The notes: a model not told the origin generated them from the letters alone. Counted from the stretch's first letter, positions 37,497 to 51,361 are shown. The stretch is 64,000 bases of DNA from Pseudorasbora parva (GCF_024679245.1 NC_090176.1:19413793-19477792), one strand, 5' to 3'. Translations and numbers: made by a program.

Positions 37497-38302
37497 AACA
37501 TATTGGTGAAACAGATTTGGTGTGTTTGAGCTTTTGAGAGCCCCAGTATTTACAATGTGTTTTGCAGAGTTGAGCAATGTAGCCAATCACAAACATATCA
37601 GCTGATTTCTTGGAGGGCAATGGCTAATCAGACATGTTTAAGTTAGAATCTACTCACCACTCAAAACACTGAGATTTTTAGTTACAAATAGAGCGCTTTT
37701 TGCACCCTTTCTAAGCAATATAATCAATTCTGAATTTAAAGGGGGGTGAAACACTCAGTTTCAGTCAATCTCATGTCAATCTTGAGTACCTATAGAGTAG
37801 TATTGCATCCTTCATATCTCCGAAAAGTCTTTAGTTTTATTATATTTATAAAAGAAAGATAGGCTGTACCGAGTCTTTCCTACACAATATGCAACGGCCC
37901 TTAAATATATTCATATAAAATGTAAAATTTTAATTTTAAAATGTCTTATACGTTTTTTGCCAATCATTTTGGGCTTTTCAACACTGGATTTAAAAAAAAA
38001 TGATTCTGAAAGATGAGTCAATACCAACGCTTTGTGCACAAACTTCAGATACAGACAAAGTATCACGTCACATGTTGTGAGTCCTTCCAAATTGCTTTTA
38101 TGAAAGAGCTTGGCATTCTGTACAGCTAATGTTGCTAAAGCTACCATTGTCTCTGCCTCTGCCTCAACATATTGCTGAAACAGATTTGGTGTGTTTGAGC
38201 TTTTGAGAGCGCCAGTATTTACAATGTGTTTTGCAGAGTTGAGCAATGTACCCAATCACAAACATATCAGCTGATTTCTTGGACGCAATGGCTAATCAGA
38301 CA
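37497..38302. repeat. 138-bp direct duplication, about 96% identical
   Basis: 37497-37634 and 38166-38302 share the same sequence (for example AGATTTGGTGTGTTTGAGC and CAATCACAAACATATCAGC) with about five differences. The 530-bp spacer begins with a GGGGGGTGAAACACTCAG block that I recognise as a cyprinid repeat. The arrangement fits a repeat inserted with flanking duplication, or a segmental duplication. Confidence 0.7.
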
Positions 38303-38578
38303 CTGATGCTGCCCTCACGTGCTATTGGTTAAATTGGCTAGTTTTCCTGGTTAAAAATTTCACATGAACGCCTTTTGAAGTTGCCCTCTTGAATGTGACG
38401 AGCTTGTAATCATGACTTCAGAAGTGGGAATTATAACATTTCTGATAGCACGTGAAGACACCAGGAGACCTGAGCAGTAAAGTCAGATGACAGATGACTA
38501 AACAAGGCTGAACACTGCTACTGACAGTTTCTGATATTTTCAGTGCGTGAGATTGTTCTGTTTTAAATGTTGCCGGTA

Positions 38579-38784
38579 CACTGTAAAAAAAAAAAAAAAA
38601 AAAAATTGAGAACTTAAAAGTTTAAGGCAACCAGCAGCAGATTTGTTTTTATTTTTTCTCAACTTCTGGTCAATAGTTGTACAAACTCTGTTTGAGTTAT
38701 CTCAACTTTTTTCATGTTAAATAGTTGAATAAACTTTAAAAGCGGGATTGGTCATACAAAACATAAGTTGGACTTTTTACAGTG
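38579..38784. mobile_element. Tc1/mariner-type MITE with CACTGTAAAAA termini
   Basis: TA|CACTGTAAAAA on the left and TTTTTACAGTG|TA on the right are perfect inverted ends with a TA duplication. A 21-A run lies at 38585-38605. 206 bp, non-coding. Confidence 0.72.
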
Positions 38785-38786
38785 TA

Positions 38787-40971
38787 TGCTGGAGCATGAG
38801 CTCTTGAAGCTCCACCCTCGTCTGGAAAGCAGACTGGGAGCAGACGCTCATTTGCATTTAAAGGGACACACACAAAAACAGTGGGTTTTTTGCTTCCCCC
38901 CCCCCCCCCCCCCAAAAAGAGGGAAATTTAAAGTAAATAACTAAATAAACTCTCACTGTCTCCTTTGAAAACATATCTCGCATTCCATATTAACCCTTTT
39001 GTGGTGTTCATATTTTTACTCAGTCAGTTATATGTTATATGTTCATATGTTACTCAGCCAGTGTTCGTGGGTCTGGTGGACCCGCTGCATTTTGGGGTTT
39101 TTTATTCGCAGAAAACTTTTGGCATTTTTTGAATTTCAAGAAACACCATTTAGTATGTTTTAGTGTGAGGACACAGATATCGTCATAAACCATGTTTACG
39201 ATGTAATACTCATGTCATTATACATATTTGTGTCCTCATAAACTATATACATGAACATACACACACTAACAGCAGGCCCTGACAGGAGGAGGACAGAGTA
39301 AAGGTACACAGGACCTACAATTTCCACATTTTTATTAGCTCCAGGTCCAGTGGACCCGAACATCCTGTGTGTAATATAAATGTGTAGGGGGGGTGTACAG
39401 TGTGTGGTCATTGAAATGTGTTCTGAAAAATATTCCTCACAGAAAATAAGCCAAGGCCAATGAGTGCCAGTTTGAAAAAATAATTAATCATATCATTTTT
39501 CTTTTGATAAAAAATGAAAACGGGTCCAGCAGACCCGAACACCATACAAGGGTTAAACAACCAGAGCTATAAATAGTCAAATCGAAATTCTTTCCATTTT
39601 GATTATTTTACTTAGCTTGCAAGATAGCCAGTTAGCCTACAAGTTTCGTGCCATTAGCAGATTAGCTAATATTAACAATCAAGCGGGAGTTAGCTACAAT
39701 ACAGGTTACTAAAAAACTATCTAACTGAAGATATTTAATGGGCAGTTTATTTATAAGTAAAATTTAAAAGTTCAATTAAATGTATCAATTAAATGAACTA
39801 TATGGGATGTGAAATCACTGATGTAGGGTTTTGTCATGCTATACTACTTGTTGAAAAATGCAGCTTGCTAGAAAAACTGATCTCCTTTAAAAAATAGCTG
39901 AGAAAGTGTTCCACAGTGAAGAATCAATGATTCATTTATTATTAATATATAGCCTACATATTTTGTAGATAGGTATTGAAGTGAGTTAATGGCCAAATGG
40001 AAACTCCCTGCTCACTCATTCATTACAAACAAAATTCAGCAGCAAGATGTTTTACCACATCAGCAGTCAGCAAAACGCACCACATCGCCTATCAAAAACC
40101 CATTTCTGCCATTAAACGCCAGAACGCTGATATATGACTGGGGGAACCTTGCTTGCTGTCAGTGTTTTAATGAGAAGATTGAAGCTTTGAAGGCTTTATG
40201 ATTGAACAAGCTCTAGGTTTGTAATGACCTCAAATAATTCTGGCTGTCTCAGGTCAGGTTGGTGTCAGCTCTTAAACATGAGTGATATTATCATATCTAA
40301 ATAATATTAACAAACAACAGAGGTGAAGCTGTGATGAAATCACGGTTTGTGTGAATGGATCACACATGACATGTATGTGAAATGAAGTGGGGTTTATTTC
40401 GTTGTCTGTGTCTGATGTGATGAGAGTCAGTGTTTTGATGATTTGACACTGTAACACGCTCCATCCCATCTGATATGCATTGATCTTCTCATGGCCCTGC
40501 TGTTATGTGACGGGATTTCTCTGCTGTTTTTGTTACCGCTGCTCATTGGGCAGTGCTGGAAAAAGTGAGCGTATCTGTTATTGTTTCAGATCTAAAAGGA
40601 TATTCCATCATATTACGACAGACTTTCTCCAAGCATGCTAATGAATTTTATTATTTCACCAGGCAGTTCACTAACCATTAAGATTAAATGTCAAGTACTT
40701 CCACTACAGGCTGAGAGGACTTCATTTCACATCTTGAAGATTAGAAACTGAGCTTCAATACGTTTGAGGAAAACAGCAAGACTGAAAGGGCGATCATGGG
40801 CAAATTCACTAGTTATCCATTTTCTTTTCTCCCCCTTCTGAATTTTTATGACAAAAGAAGATTGACAGTGCCTCATTTTCTAAGGATAAGCCTAGTCTAG
40901 CGGAAAAGGATGTTTTGCTTTTTTTCATATGGACCACAAAGCACCATAAAAGTAGCAGGTGCTAGTGTTTT
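38787..40971. other. no gene; C run and a possible partial repeat
   Basis: An 18-C run lies at 38896-38913. 39165-39290 (TGTGTCCTCATAAACTATAT) resembles the left part of the GT-associated repeat. Two GTGGACCCG-like blocks at 39076 and 39350 and a third at 39525 suggest an old repeat. No supported frame. Confidence 0.4.
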
Positions 40972-41517
40972 AGGCCATGTCCACAATAATACGTTTTCAT
41001 TTGAAAACGTATATTTTTATCTCCGTTTTGGCCTTCTGTCCACACTAAGGCAGCGTTTTAAGTCAATGAAAACATATCGTTTTGAAAACGCTCTCCAAAG
41101 CAGATAAATTTGAAAAGCCGTCTTCGCGTCGTTGTGTGGACTGTGAAAACGGAGCCTTTTTAATACGATGACGCATTTTTAGCCATGTGATGCAGTCATA
41201 TGACCAATTCACACTTTATATTCATGTGTTACTCGCAGCAACAACTCCACCTCACTGTCGGCCCATTTAAAAAACCCAGTGCCTTTTCTCAACATTGCCG
41301 CAAGTTTTCAAAGAGTAAATAAACGAGTAGCGGAAATGACGCAAGTCGAAGCATCTTGGATTTGCTCATGCGCAGTATGGGGATGTAAGCATTTTCAGAC
41401 GTTTCAGTGTAGATGAAATTTTTTTGGAAAATGATTGAAAATGATAGTGTGGACGCTAAGCATTTTTAGACGAAAACTCTGTTTTTTAATTTATCCGGAT
41501 TAGTGTAAACGTAGCCT
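40972..41517. mobile_element. hAT-like MITE (AGGCCATGTCCACA / TGTAAACGTAGCCT)
   Basis: The left end AGGCCATGTCCACAATAATACG and right end GTAAACGTAGCCT are imperfect inverted repeats. Internal blocks with GAAAACG/CGTTTT symmetry recur, as in abundant teleost hAT miniatures. No coding frame; target duplication not resolved. Confidence 0.55.
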
Positions 41518-42997
41518 CAGTCATATGTGAGGAACAAACTATTATTCATTAAAAAAAAACATTTGCCTTTAATATACTGACATGAAGGACACGGGAATAC
41601 ATTTTCATGAAATTACATATTGGGGTATAAATTTGTCATTATGCCATGATATTTTAGGTTATGAATCATTTTGAACAGCCAAAATAAATGCAGCCACATT
41701 ACACTATTGTGTAGATATTTTCAAGTACCTAACCGACCCCTAAACTTAGCCACTTCTTAGCAATATAAAAAACATAACGTGAAGATAAAAGCAAACTCAC
41801 CATCATTTTTTCCCCAAACAAATATGATGGAATGACAAATTAAACCTATAAGCATTGCACACTGTAAATATGGGCTACACTTGAACTATGAATGACTAGT
41901 TAAGCATTATTAAATAGTCAATTTGTCATAAAGCATGTATTCCTACTGTAATTTATGATTAATTCAGGTAGTTATAAAACAGTAGTTGTTAGTTGACTAT
42001 TTTTTGTGAACTCATCTAAAGTGAGGACTATTAATGTCTCGTAAAGCTTTTACAAAGGAGATGTAAAGGCTTGGTTCTCTTCTAAACAGAAAAAGATGCG
42101 CTTCCTCCTTAAAAACATATTTACTCTATCCCCCAGAATTAGATAAGTCCATACATGATGTCCAAATGTCCATCGCAATGATATTATGCAGCGCCTGAAA
42201 ATTAGCTAACTTCTGTCAACATACCCAATGTAACAATCTGCTTGCACTGAGAGCGTGTTGGGGACTATTTTCTGGTGCTGAGTAATATCATTGCGCCATT
42301 GCACCCATGGCAAAGTTCCTTGGTTATTTTGCAGGAATGAGAGTATAGTCCCTAGCCATATTGGTCTAGAAAATTGCAACTTTTAATTTTCAGTCAGTCT
42401 TAGTACACAATGTAACTGCACATCACAACATGCAAATAGGAAAATGCTGGCGTTATTGTGTCACTTATTGAACAGTAGGCAGATGGAGCCGTTTACCTCC
42501 AGTCTTTGTGCTAAGCTAGACTAGTGCGTCAGACAGAGTTATGGCACGTACAGAGATGAGAACGGTATGTATGGATTTATCTAACTCGGGGGATACAGGG
42601 AATAAGCTAAAGTCCCAAAAAGTCATTGTGTTCCTTAAACTGACTAAATGTTTTACAATGTTCTACCTGAATTAATCATGAATCACAATAGGAATACATG
42701 TTAATAAAGTATTTATTAAAACACAGATTTATTAAAACACTGACTTTTACTAAAAATCTAAATAATAACATGTATAAATGTACATTTAAATAGTTTATTA
42801 ATAATTTACTTACACTTTCTAAATGATCTTATGAACCACTGAAAACTCCTAAATAACTGGTTTGTAAATAATGAAATAGTGTGAGCTACCAAAATATGTT
42901 AACTGATTCATTGTAAATTACCTTACAGTACATAAAAAAGTGTCATTGCACTATACTATATATAAATTGTTTTTGTAAAATATTTATGTGTTTCCCT
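41518..42997. other. no recognised gene
   Basis: AT-rich. 41850-42060 and 42640-42930 share AATTTATGATTAATTCAGG-like and TAAAACACAGATT-like words typical of a diverged dispersed repeat. No limits assignable. Confidence 0.4.
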
Positions 42998-43236
42998 TTA
43001 AGGTACGCACCATGAAAAAAGCAAAGTAAAAATTATTTATTTGCATTTTTTATTCAATTATGATAACAATAACAACAATCATTTTTTTTTTTTTAATTAG
43101 ACCCTACAGTATTTTAGATACAGTCCTCTACCAAACGGTTGAGACGTCTGTTCATAATAAAAGAAAAAGTCATATTAAGTGCAATTTCTTGACCAATAAA
43201 AAAAATCTGTTGGCTGCTATTGATGGCTCAAAACAC

Positions 43237-43238
<2 letters not shown>

Positions 43239-43280
<42 letters not shown>

Positions 43281-43564
43281 CGCCTGTTTATGTGGTTTAT
43301 GAGGACACAAATTTGTATAACTACATGGGTATTACACTGGTATTACACTATAAATGTGGTTTATGAGGACATATCAAATGTCCTCATAATTCAAATGGCC
43401 TTAAAAACATACTAAATTATGTTTTTTTGAGAAAGTAAAAATGCAGAATGTTTCCTGTGATGGGTAGGTTTAGGGGCAGGGGCAGTGTAAGGGGATAGAA
43501 AATACGGTTTGTACAGTATAAAAACCATTACGCCTATGGAGAGTCCCTGTAAACCACATAGACC

Positions 43565-43612
<48 letters not shown>
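43239..43612 (+). repeat. GT-associated dispersed repeat, copy 3, flanked by GT arrays
   Basis: (TG)n at 43239-43279, then TTTATGTGGTTTATGAGGAC with inverted partners, the TGATGGGTAGGTTTAGGGGC core, GTAAACCACATAGACC, and (GT)n at 43568-43612. This is the fullest of the copies and shows an array at each edge. It interrupts the piggyBac element. Confidence 0.75.
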
Positions 43613-43615
<3 letters not shown>

Positions 43616-43653
43616 AACTTCACCCAAGATTTGATTCGAATTTTTTCTAGAAC

Positions 43654-44376
43654 CTAAAAAAAGATTTTGTAGAACCTGTCTGGACTGCCATTGCACTGCT
43701 GATTATCATTAAAATGAAGGTACCGACATAACAGTTTGAATCTTCTCCTTGGCATAATATCGGCTATCACACTAAATTGTGATTCAATGCACCAGTAGTC
43801 ATCGATGGCTGGGAAACTGAAAACACCCATGAAGAGAAGCATTGCCAGGAATTTTTCGATCTCTTTAGGACTGGTGCTGATTGGATCTCCCAGCTCCTGG
43901 GCAGTGTAGAGTTTGGTTTGCTCAGAGATATGTGTAATCATCTCATCCGTGAAGAGCATTTTAAAATACTGAAAGGGTGTCTTTACAGCATCAGGGAGGT
44001 TAAAACTTGAGACTGGAACCTGGAATGTCTCAATGTCTTCATGCCTCCACAATCTTCTTCTGCCTTCCTTTCCATCTGGGGGTGATGGTTCAGGTGTGTC
44101 CTTTATTTTTGCCAAAGAAACAGTTTTCAGGGAGTTTTTCCCCATTCTCCTCTTCTTTTTGGTCGGTGGTTTAGAGGATGAACTTGTTGAGGCAACCTCC
44201 TCCTCATCCATTGAATCAAATGAAGTATCTCCATTCTCTTCTGCTGGTGTGGGGAGATAATCTGGATCATCTACGGGGTCATCATCACTCAGATCCGCAT
44301 CTGAGTCCTCAGGATTTTCTGGCACAAGGGCCAGAAAAGTGCGTGGTCTTGAACCGTAAAATGATTTGGCATCCAT
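43654..44376 (-). pseudogene. piggyBac transposase, amino-terminal half only
   Basis: A 240-residue frame opens at ATG 44376. Residues 22-60 are acidic, 61-72 Ser/Pro-rich, and 73-80 form a basic nuclear-localisation-like patch (KKKRRMGK). From about residue 134 the sequence matches the start of the piggyBac DDE fold (DDE_Tnp_1_7): PFQYFKMLFTDEM, FLAMLLFMGVFSFPAIDDYW, MPRRRFKLLCRYLHFND. It stops at 43656-43654 after PDRFYKIFF, where the family would continue to the catalytic aspartates. Family proteins are about 550-600 residues, so the catalytic half is missing. The surviving part has no internal stop, so it is either a young truncation or a retained fragment. I favour a truncated transposon. 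Confidence 0.82.
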
Positions 44377-45141
44377 CTATCGTGTCTAAAACATAAAGAA
44401 AACTATTTGTATTACAAACCATTTACTCTTACAATGCTAGTCATATAGTAATACACAAACATAGTAAATTTTAAATTATGAAATTAATAGTTACACCAGA
44501 ATTGGTATTAATTCTTCAAATTTATTATTTTGATAATACATTTATTTTTGAAAAATTTTGATAAAAATTATATTGATTAAATATTTTTCATCAAATATGC
44601 AATTGAATAATATTAAATTAATCATTTTAACAACACTAGCCCTTTTGTTCATTGTAAATAGCTCATTTTACCAACATTAACTAATTTACATACATTAGCT
44701 AATTTTACCATCATTAGCTAGCTTCTCTACCATAAAATGACAACTCAACCGTTTGGTAGAGCATGTTTTGAAAAAATTATTTGACCCTTATAAGACTTAT
44801 TTTTGTTTAATTATGTTACATAATTCTGTTTAACAACTCCTCTGAAATGATAATATGTCAAAAAAATAGTCTTACCTTTAAAAGTCCCGCCGATATGCGT
44901 CATCAAAGAAGGAGCAAATTTTCGCTGTGTCACGTGCTGTTTGAAGGAACACTGAAAAGGCATGCTGCTCACAGACAAAGTGCCATCTAGTGGATTTTTT
45001 TAGCATTGCACAACTACCCCAAACGGTAGAGATGGCTCATTCAGGTTAAGTTAAGCTTTATGCATTTTTTAATGAAATATAGTGACTTAAACTGTGGTCT
45101 ACCAAATGGTTGAGTAGTACCTTAAAGGGTACTACTCAACC

Positions 45142-45223
45142 TAAAAAATCACATGCTGATAAAGTACTGATAACCAACATAATACAGGTGGTTATCAGTA
45201 CTTTATCAGCATGTGATTTTTTA
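45142..45223. repeat. perfect 35-bp inverted repeat (hairpin)
   Basis: Arms 45142-45176 and 45189-45223 are exact reverse complements (they include ATCACATGCTGATAAAGTAC), with a 12-nt loop. It lies 16 bases outside the piggyBac TTAA. Confidence 0.92.
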
Positions 45224-46363
45224 TATATACAAGATATAAACATAAACATTATATAAATTAATGAAATATACAGTAATAAGCTGTAAAATAAGTGGTAAAA
45301 TATAGGAATATTACTCCCCCTCATTTCGTTCCAAACCTGTAAGACATTTGTTAATCTATGGAACACAAATCAAGATACAAAAATTATTCTCGTCACTTCC
45401 TAAAATTAACACTTCAGGGCACTAATGGTCTTTTATTTGATGCCTTGGCAGTAAGAACTAGTAGCTGTTTAAATTAAATAACAGCATACAGGTTAACAAT
45501 GACATGAGTGAGTGAATAATGAATTTCAATTCATTTATGGGTGAACGACTCCTTTCATGCTCGATTGTCTGAGTATCACCATCTAGTCACTCACCTGCAA
45601 GCACAAGAGAGGAGAAACAGATGAAGAAACCAATGGAGCAAGACTCTAGAAACTATACATGAACATGATTGTGCCTTTTGTGTGACTGTCTTTCCACTAA
45701 CCATCTGTTCTTTTATAGCAGTGACTGCTCACCACACTGCATGTGTGCTGGGCTTGAGTGGAGCAGCACAAATCTGGCCAGACCACAACATGCAATAAAC
45801 ATGTATAGAAGACAGATGAATACCAAATCTCATGATCTCTCATTTATCAAGCCAAATATGGCTCTTCTGCTCTCTACCCATCTGTTTCATGCATGCACAC
45901 ACACAAACATATTCCTCCCGTCTATGTTCTTCATATATTCAATTCACCAACATTGCTGAGAGTTCTGAGAGCTGACGTCAGATATTCTCTTCATCTTCCT
46001 TCTCTCATTACATATTCCATCTTCAGCTCATTTCCACAGCTCTGCTATCCTCTCATTCTGCCCTTATATGGCATTTCATATTTCTCTCTCTTTTTTCTGT
46101 CCTTCCACATCGTTCCTCCAACCATCACTAAACTCAAGAGAGATGCCACCAAGAGATGGAATATGTCTGTACCTTGTTATTTTGAAATAAACTTATTTGA
46201 GTCTGAAATAAATATGCAGAGAAAAGATGCAATGCTCAGAGGTTATTCTTGCGTCACTCATGAGACTTAAAAGTATTCTCTGTTATGTTTAATTTAATGC
46301 TAAAGCAAGTCTTTTCCCCCCAGTGTTAAAATACTTTCTTATTTCTCAGAGACAACTAATTAA
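45224..46363. other. no recognised gene; possible MITE at 45305-45555
   Basis: 45305-45360 (CATTTCGTTCCAAACCTGTAAG) and 45525-45555 (ATGGGTGAACGACTCCTTT) resemble the two ends of a TTCACCC-type MITE. The rest is unassigned, with pyrimidine-rich DNA at 45980-46130. Confidence 0.4.
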
Positions 46364-46800
46364 AGGGTTAGTTCACACGCAAAAAAAAAAAAAAAAAAAA
46401 AAGTAGTTCACCCTCATGTTGTTCCAAACCCATAAGAGATTTGTTTATCCTTGGAAGACTAATGAAGATTTCTGTCCCATTGACAGTCTACGCAACTACC
46501 ACTTTTAGGTCCCAGAAAGGTAGTGAAGACATGATAAAAGTAATCCATGTGACTCCAGTGGTTTGACCATAGTATTCATTTCTGAAGCGCGTTCAGTCAG
46601 AATGCAATGATACAATGTCTTACCAGTTATATATATTTCATACCTCTGCGCACTTGCTCGTGCAGTAATCGCACATAATCAGGACTTTTCGTGCTTGTCA
46701 GAGTTAGATAGAGAACAGTCACTGAGCGTCATATCCCGTAATTTGGAAGAGATGGAAGCCCGTCACGTTATACTCGGTGTGGTTCATGACTATGCCTTTC
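46364..46800. mobile_element. half-copy of a TTAA MITE (AGGGTTAGTTCAC terminus)
   Basis: TTAA (46360-46363) precedes AGGGTTAGTTCACACG, then a 22-A run, GTTCACCCTCATGTTGTTCC and typical MITE interior. The right end is unresolved; the limit is approximate. Confidence 0.55.
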
Positions 46801-48007
<1,207 letters not shown>

Positions 48008-48138
48008 TTATTTGTAATGCCATGCCATGATTTTTGGCATAAAAGGCAAATGTATAATTTTGACCCATACCCATTGTTGACTATTGCCACAAATATATCC
48101 GTGCAACTTATAACTGGTTTTGTGGTCCAGGGTCACAT
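48008..48138. mobile_element. end fragment of a GGTCCAGGGTCACA-type MITE
   Basis: ATGATTTTTGGCATAAAAG, ATAATTTTGACCCATAC and TGGTTTTGTGGTCCAGGGTC occur in order, which I recognise as one end of a very common zebrafish/carp MITE. The other end is absent. Confidence 0.65.
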
Positions 48139-48798
48139 ATGTAAAATACATTAGCAGATGAGTGGAAACTCTTTCCTAGCTTTTTTCAAGGAAGTCGTTA
48201 AATATCTGCTAAATTAGACTTAGTCAATGTAATGTTTAATGTTTTCTTGTGCAACACTCAGTAACTAATTTCACTCCTGACACAAACATGACCCTCCCTT
48301 ATAGTCTCACTGCATGTCCAGACGGGCCCAGACGTCAGCTCTGACACTGTTACCCAGCCAAGACAGTCACCAATTATAGCCTGGAATGGGAAACAGAGTT
48401 AGCAAGGCCACCAATCGTCTGCCAAGAACAGGTGAACCATGAGACCATCCTCTACCTACTGGATGAGCTGAAATTAGCTTTTTTCACAAATATCCCTGCC
48501 TTTACTAAAAACATGTTTTCGGAAATGGATTTATGTTCATTTTCTACCCAACAATTTTAATTCTGTCAACATTTACCCTCATGTCATTCCAAACCTGAGA
48601 ACTGACTTTCTTCAGTTGAAATTAAAAGGTATTTCGAAACATTGGAGAACATTAGAGCCCATTGACTCCCACAGACAATCTCAAAATAACTTTGTGAAAC
48701 ACATGAGGGAGATTAAATTATGAGAGAATTTTCATTTTTGGGTAAAGAATACCTTAAAAAGCTAACTGTTTTTGGAGCTTGTTTACATACTGTAAATG
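48139..48798. other. no gene; probable MITE fragment at 48570-48760
   Basis: TTTACCCTCATGTCATTCCAAACC near 48570 and GAGAATTTTCATTTTTGGGT near 48725 resemble the ends of the TTCACCC-type MITE group. Confidence 0.45.

Positions 48799-48882
<84 letters not shown>
48799..48882. repeat. (TTTC)n tetranucleotide array
   Basis: About 21 uninterrupted TTTC units. Confidence 0.96.
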
Positions 48883-48883
<1 letters not shown>

Positions 48884-51283
48884 GTACTAGGACGTTTTAA
48901 GCTATAACACTTGCAGGATGTTTTAAAACCATAGACTGTGAATAAGATACAGATAAAGTAGCACAATAAAGATTACATGTATATGAATGCATTAGTGAGT
49001 GATTGTGTGTGAATTAATTCTACCTGGCAGCGTCTCTCTACTAATAGTGAAGCTGTGAGTTTTAGTTATCAAGAAATATATGCTAGAAGCTATTTTACTG
49101 ATAGATCACAGAACAGTGTTGACAATAAATTTCTGCGCTACTGAATGGTTTTGTGAGGTGCGCGATCTCTGCTGATCAGGCTATGTGTGTGTGTTGCAAT
49201 CATAAGACTGTAAAAAAAATATGGACGTAGTGTCCGTGACGTCACCCATAGGATTCCGATAGGCCGTTCTGAAGCTTAAAGTAGGGTCGAGCTGGGTGTT
49301 GCCATCTTGTGAGCGAGTCATTGCTTGTCACTCCTGGATAACAGAAAATGGGCAAAAAGGCGGGATGTGCGTGGAGCTGAGGTGACACAATAACTATAGA
49401 CGGCAGATAAATGGCTATCCACCTGTAACCACGCCCTTAATTATGCAGAACTTTGAGGCTTTATATAACGTAAACGAATGAGTTATAAAAAAAATTCACC
49501 CCCCTCACAGTTGTCATGAAGATCAAAATTAGCCTTATAAGTCAAAACCACAATTTGTACCAGGCTGGAAACATGTTTTTTTCTGCTGTAAAGTTGAGAA
49601 TTTTAATATGAGGCTTAATGAGATTCTGCTCCCTTCTGGAGCCTGCCTCTAGTGGCCAGTTAAGGAATTACAGTTTACATTCCTTCCGTATTGGCTTCAA
49701 GAGAGATCGCGGGAGGTTGCCGCTTGGTTGCAATGCAGCAAGCAGTTTAGCGAGATGATTAACTTACGTGTACAATAAGCGTGCATTCTCCCGATCAATT
49801 TTGAGTATCCAGATGGTATAATCAAACATGTCTTGTGGAGAGCTCTCAGAGTATGCATTTATTCGTCATTCTGAACTGTTCAAAACAGACCCTGCGTATC
49901 AGGAAATAGTTTATCCTGTTGCGCCCTCTATAGGCCAGCAACTAGTCGACGTCAAGCTTAAAGCGTCATGACAGAGCATTAAGTCGGTGCGACCCCTAAT
50001 ATATTGTAAACAAATGAGTGATAAAAATGTTTTACTCCCGCAACAAAATTAGCCAAGGGTCATTCATATACAATTTGAGAAACTGGGGGAGGTTGCCACT
50101 TGTTTAAAACCTCTTAGGCTCTGCTCAGACAGAACGTGTTTTTTTGTTGTTGTTTTTTGCAGTGAGAGGCACCTTTAAAAAAAAAAAAAAAAAAAAATTC
50201 TTTAGGCAGTGAGCGTTTTGCGTGCTATCTATGCGACCCGGCGCCTCGCATTTTAGCCGACTGGTGAGCCTTACATTTTTGTACGAGTGCTCTGACTGCA
50301 TTAGGTTGAAAAAATAACTGAGCAGAAAAGCGCCCTACGTCAATTTGTCCATTGTCCAATCGAATTAATGGAGAAGTGGGCCTTCCGTTGTGGTGATGGT
50401 TACCTTGATTAGACTGACAGGACAGCTGATTCGGGGGTGCCTAGCAACATAAGAAAGTCAGCATTGAGTGTCTCATGTTTTCATATCTGAGAAACGTGAT
50501 CTGTCTGATTGAGGCCTTATTTCAAAAGATTAATGAAAATGTTATTCCTCATGTAATGACCATTCAATAAAAACATCTCGCAGGAAGTGGCATTATTTTT
50601 GGTGTAAAAACTACAGAAAATGTACACATATATACAAGTCAATATAGTTAAAATTATCCAAATGAACTTCAGGTTGATACTTATGCAAGATAACTGTCAA
50701 TAGACTTATGTCCATCCTGTTGAAATGTAAATATTCATGCTATAATGAATAAAGTTGAAGCCTTTAATCTTGACCAGATCATATTTATGCAAGTCTGGTG
50801 AACTAGCCTATATATTATTAGAAATTAAGATTTCTAAAAGCCAATTCGGTCAAAAATGAGATAATACTGAATGAATGCTCTCTGCATCTATAGTATACGT
50901 TCATAAAATACTTTCACTTCAAAACCACTAAATCCCAGATTCAGCCCATTCAGAAGTAACAGTACAAGCCTGACAAAAATGCTTATTTTAAAGAAAAATG
51001 TCAGATGGATTTAGAGGCTTTTGCATCTGAACTCTTCAAATACTTCATTTAATTGCATCTATAGAGTTCAAAAGGGCTTGAATAACTCTGATCAAAATGT
51101 ACTACTATAATGCTTAAAATTGAATTGTGTCTTGCATTCACCATGCTGCTGACTGAACGGACGTAAGAAGCTGAAATGGATCTGTACGTTTGGAAATTCT
51201 CCAGGAGCCCGACAGGAAACACAGTATGCCAAACTACTCAACCCAGGAGCCCAATAATAGAAAGCAGCCCATGCAGGGCCCTA

Positions 51284-51286
<3 letters not shown>
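48883..51286. other. no gene; degraded DNA-transposon-like sequence
   Basis: 49206-49995 (ATATGGACGTAGTGTCCGTG, GACGTCACCCATAGG, GCTTCAAGAGAGATCGCGGG) reads like a dispersed teleost element I have seen before but cannot delimit. 50105-50450 resembles a hAT MITE (CTCTGCTCAGACAGAACG, GACCCGGCGCCTCGC), with a 21-A run near 50177. The remainder is AT-rich. Confidence 0.38.

Positions 51287-51360
<74 letters not shown>
51287..51360. repeat. (GT)n microsatellite
   Basis: About 37 GT units. The open frames across it on both strands are not genes. Confidence 0.97.

Positions 51361-51361
<1 letters not shown>

Larger units (their letters stand above)
43002..45121 (-). mobile_element. piggyBac-type transposon with TTAA duplication, 3' part disrupted
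   Basis: TTAA at 42998-43001 precedes GGTACGCAC, and the other end is GAGTAGTACC followed by TTAA at 45122-45125. Read on the minus strand it has a leader exon, a 490-bp intron (44386-44875; donor AAAG|GTAAGA, acceptor TTTTAG|ACAC) and a transposase frame (44376-43654). Copies of a CTACCAAACGGTTGAG-like motif sit near both ends. A GT-flanked dispersed repeat (43239-43612) occupies the place where the catalytic core should be. Confidence 0.8.
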
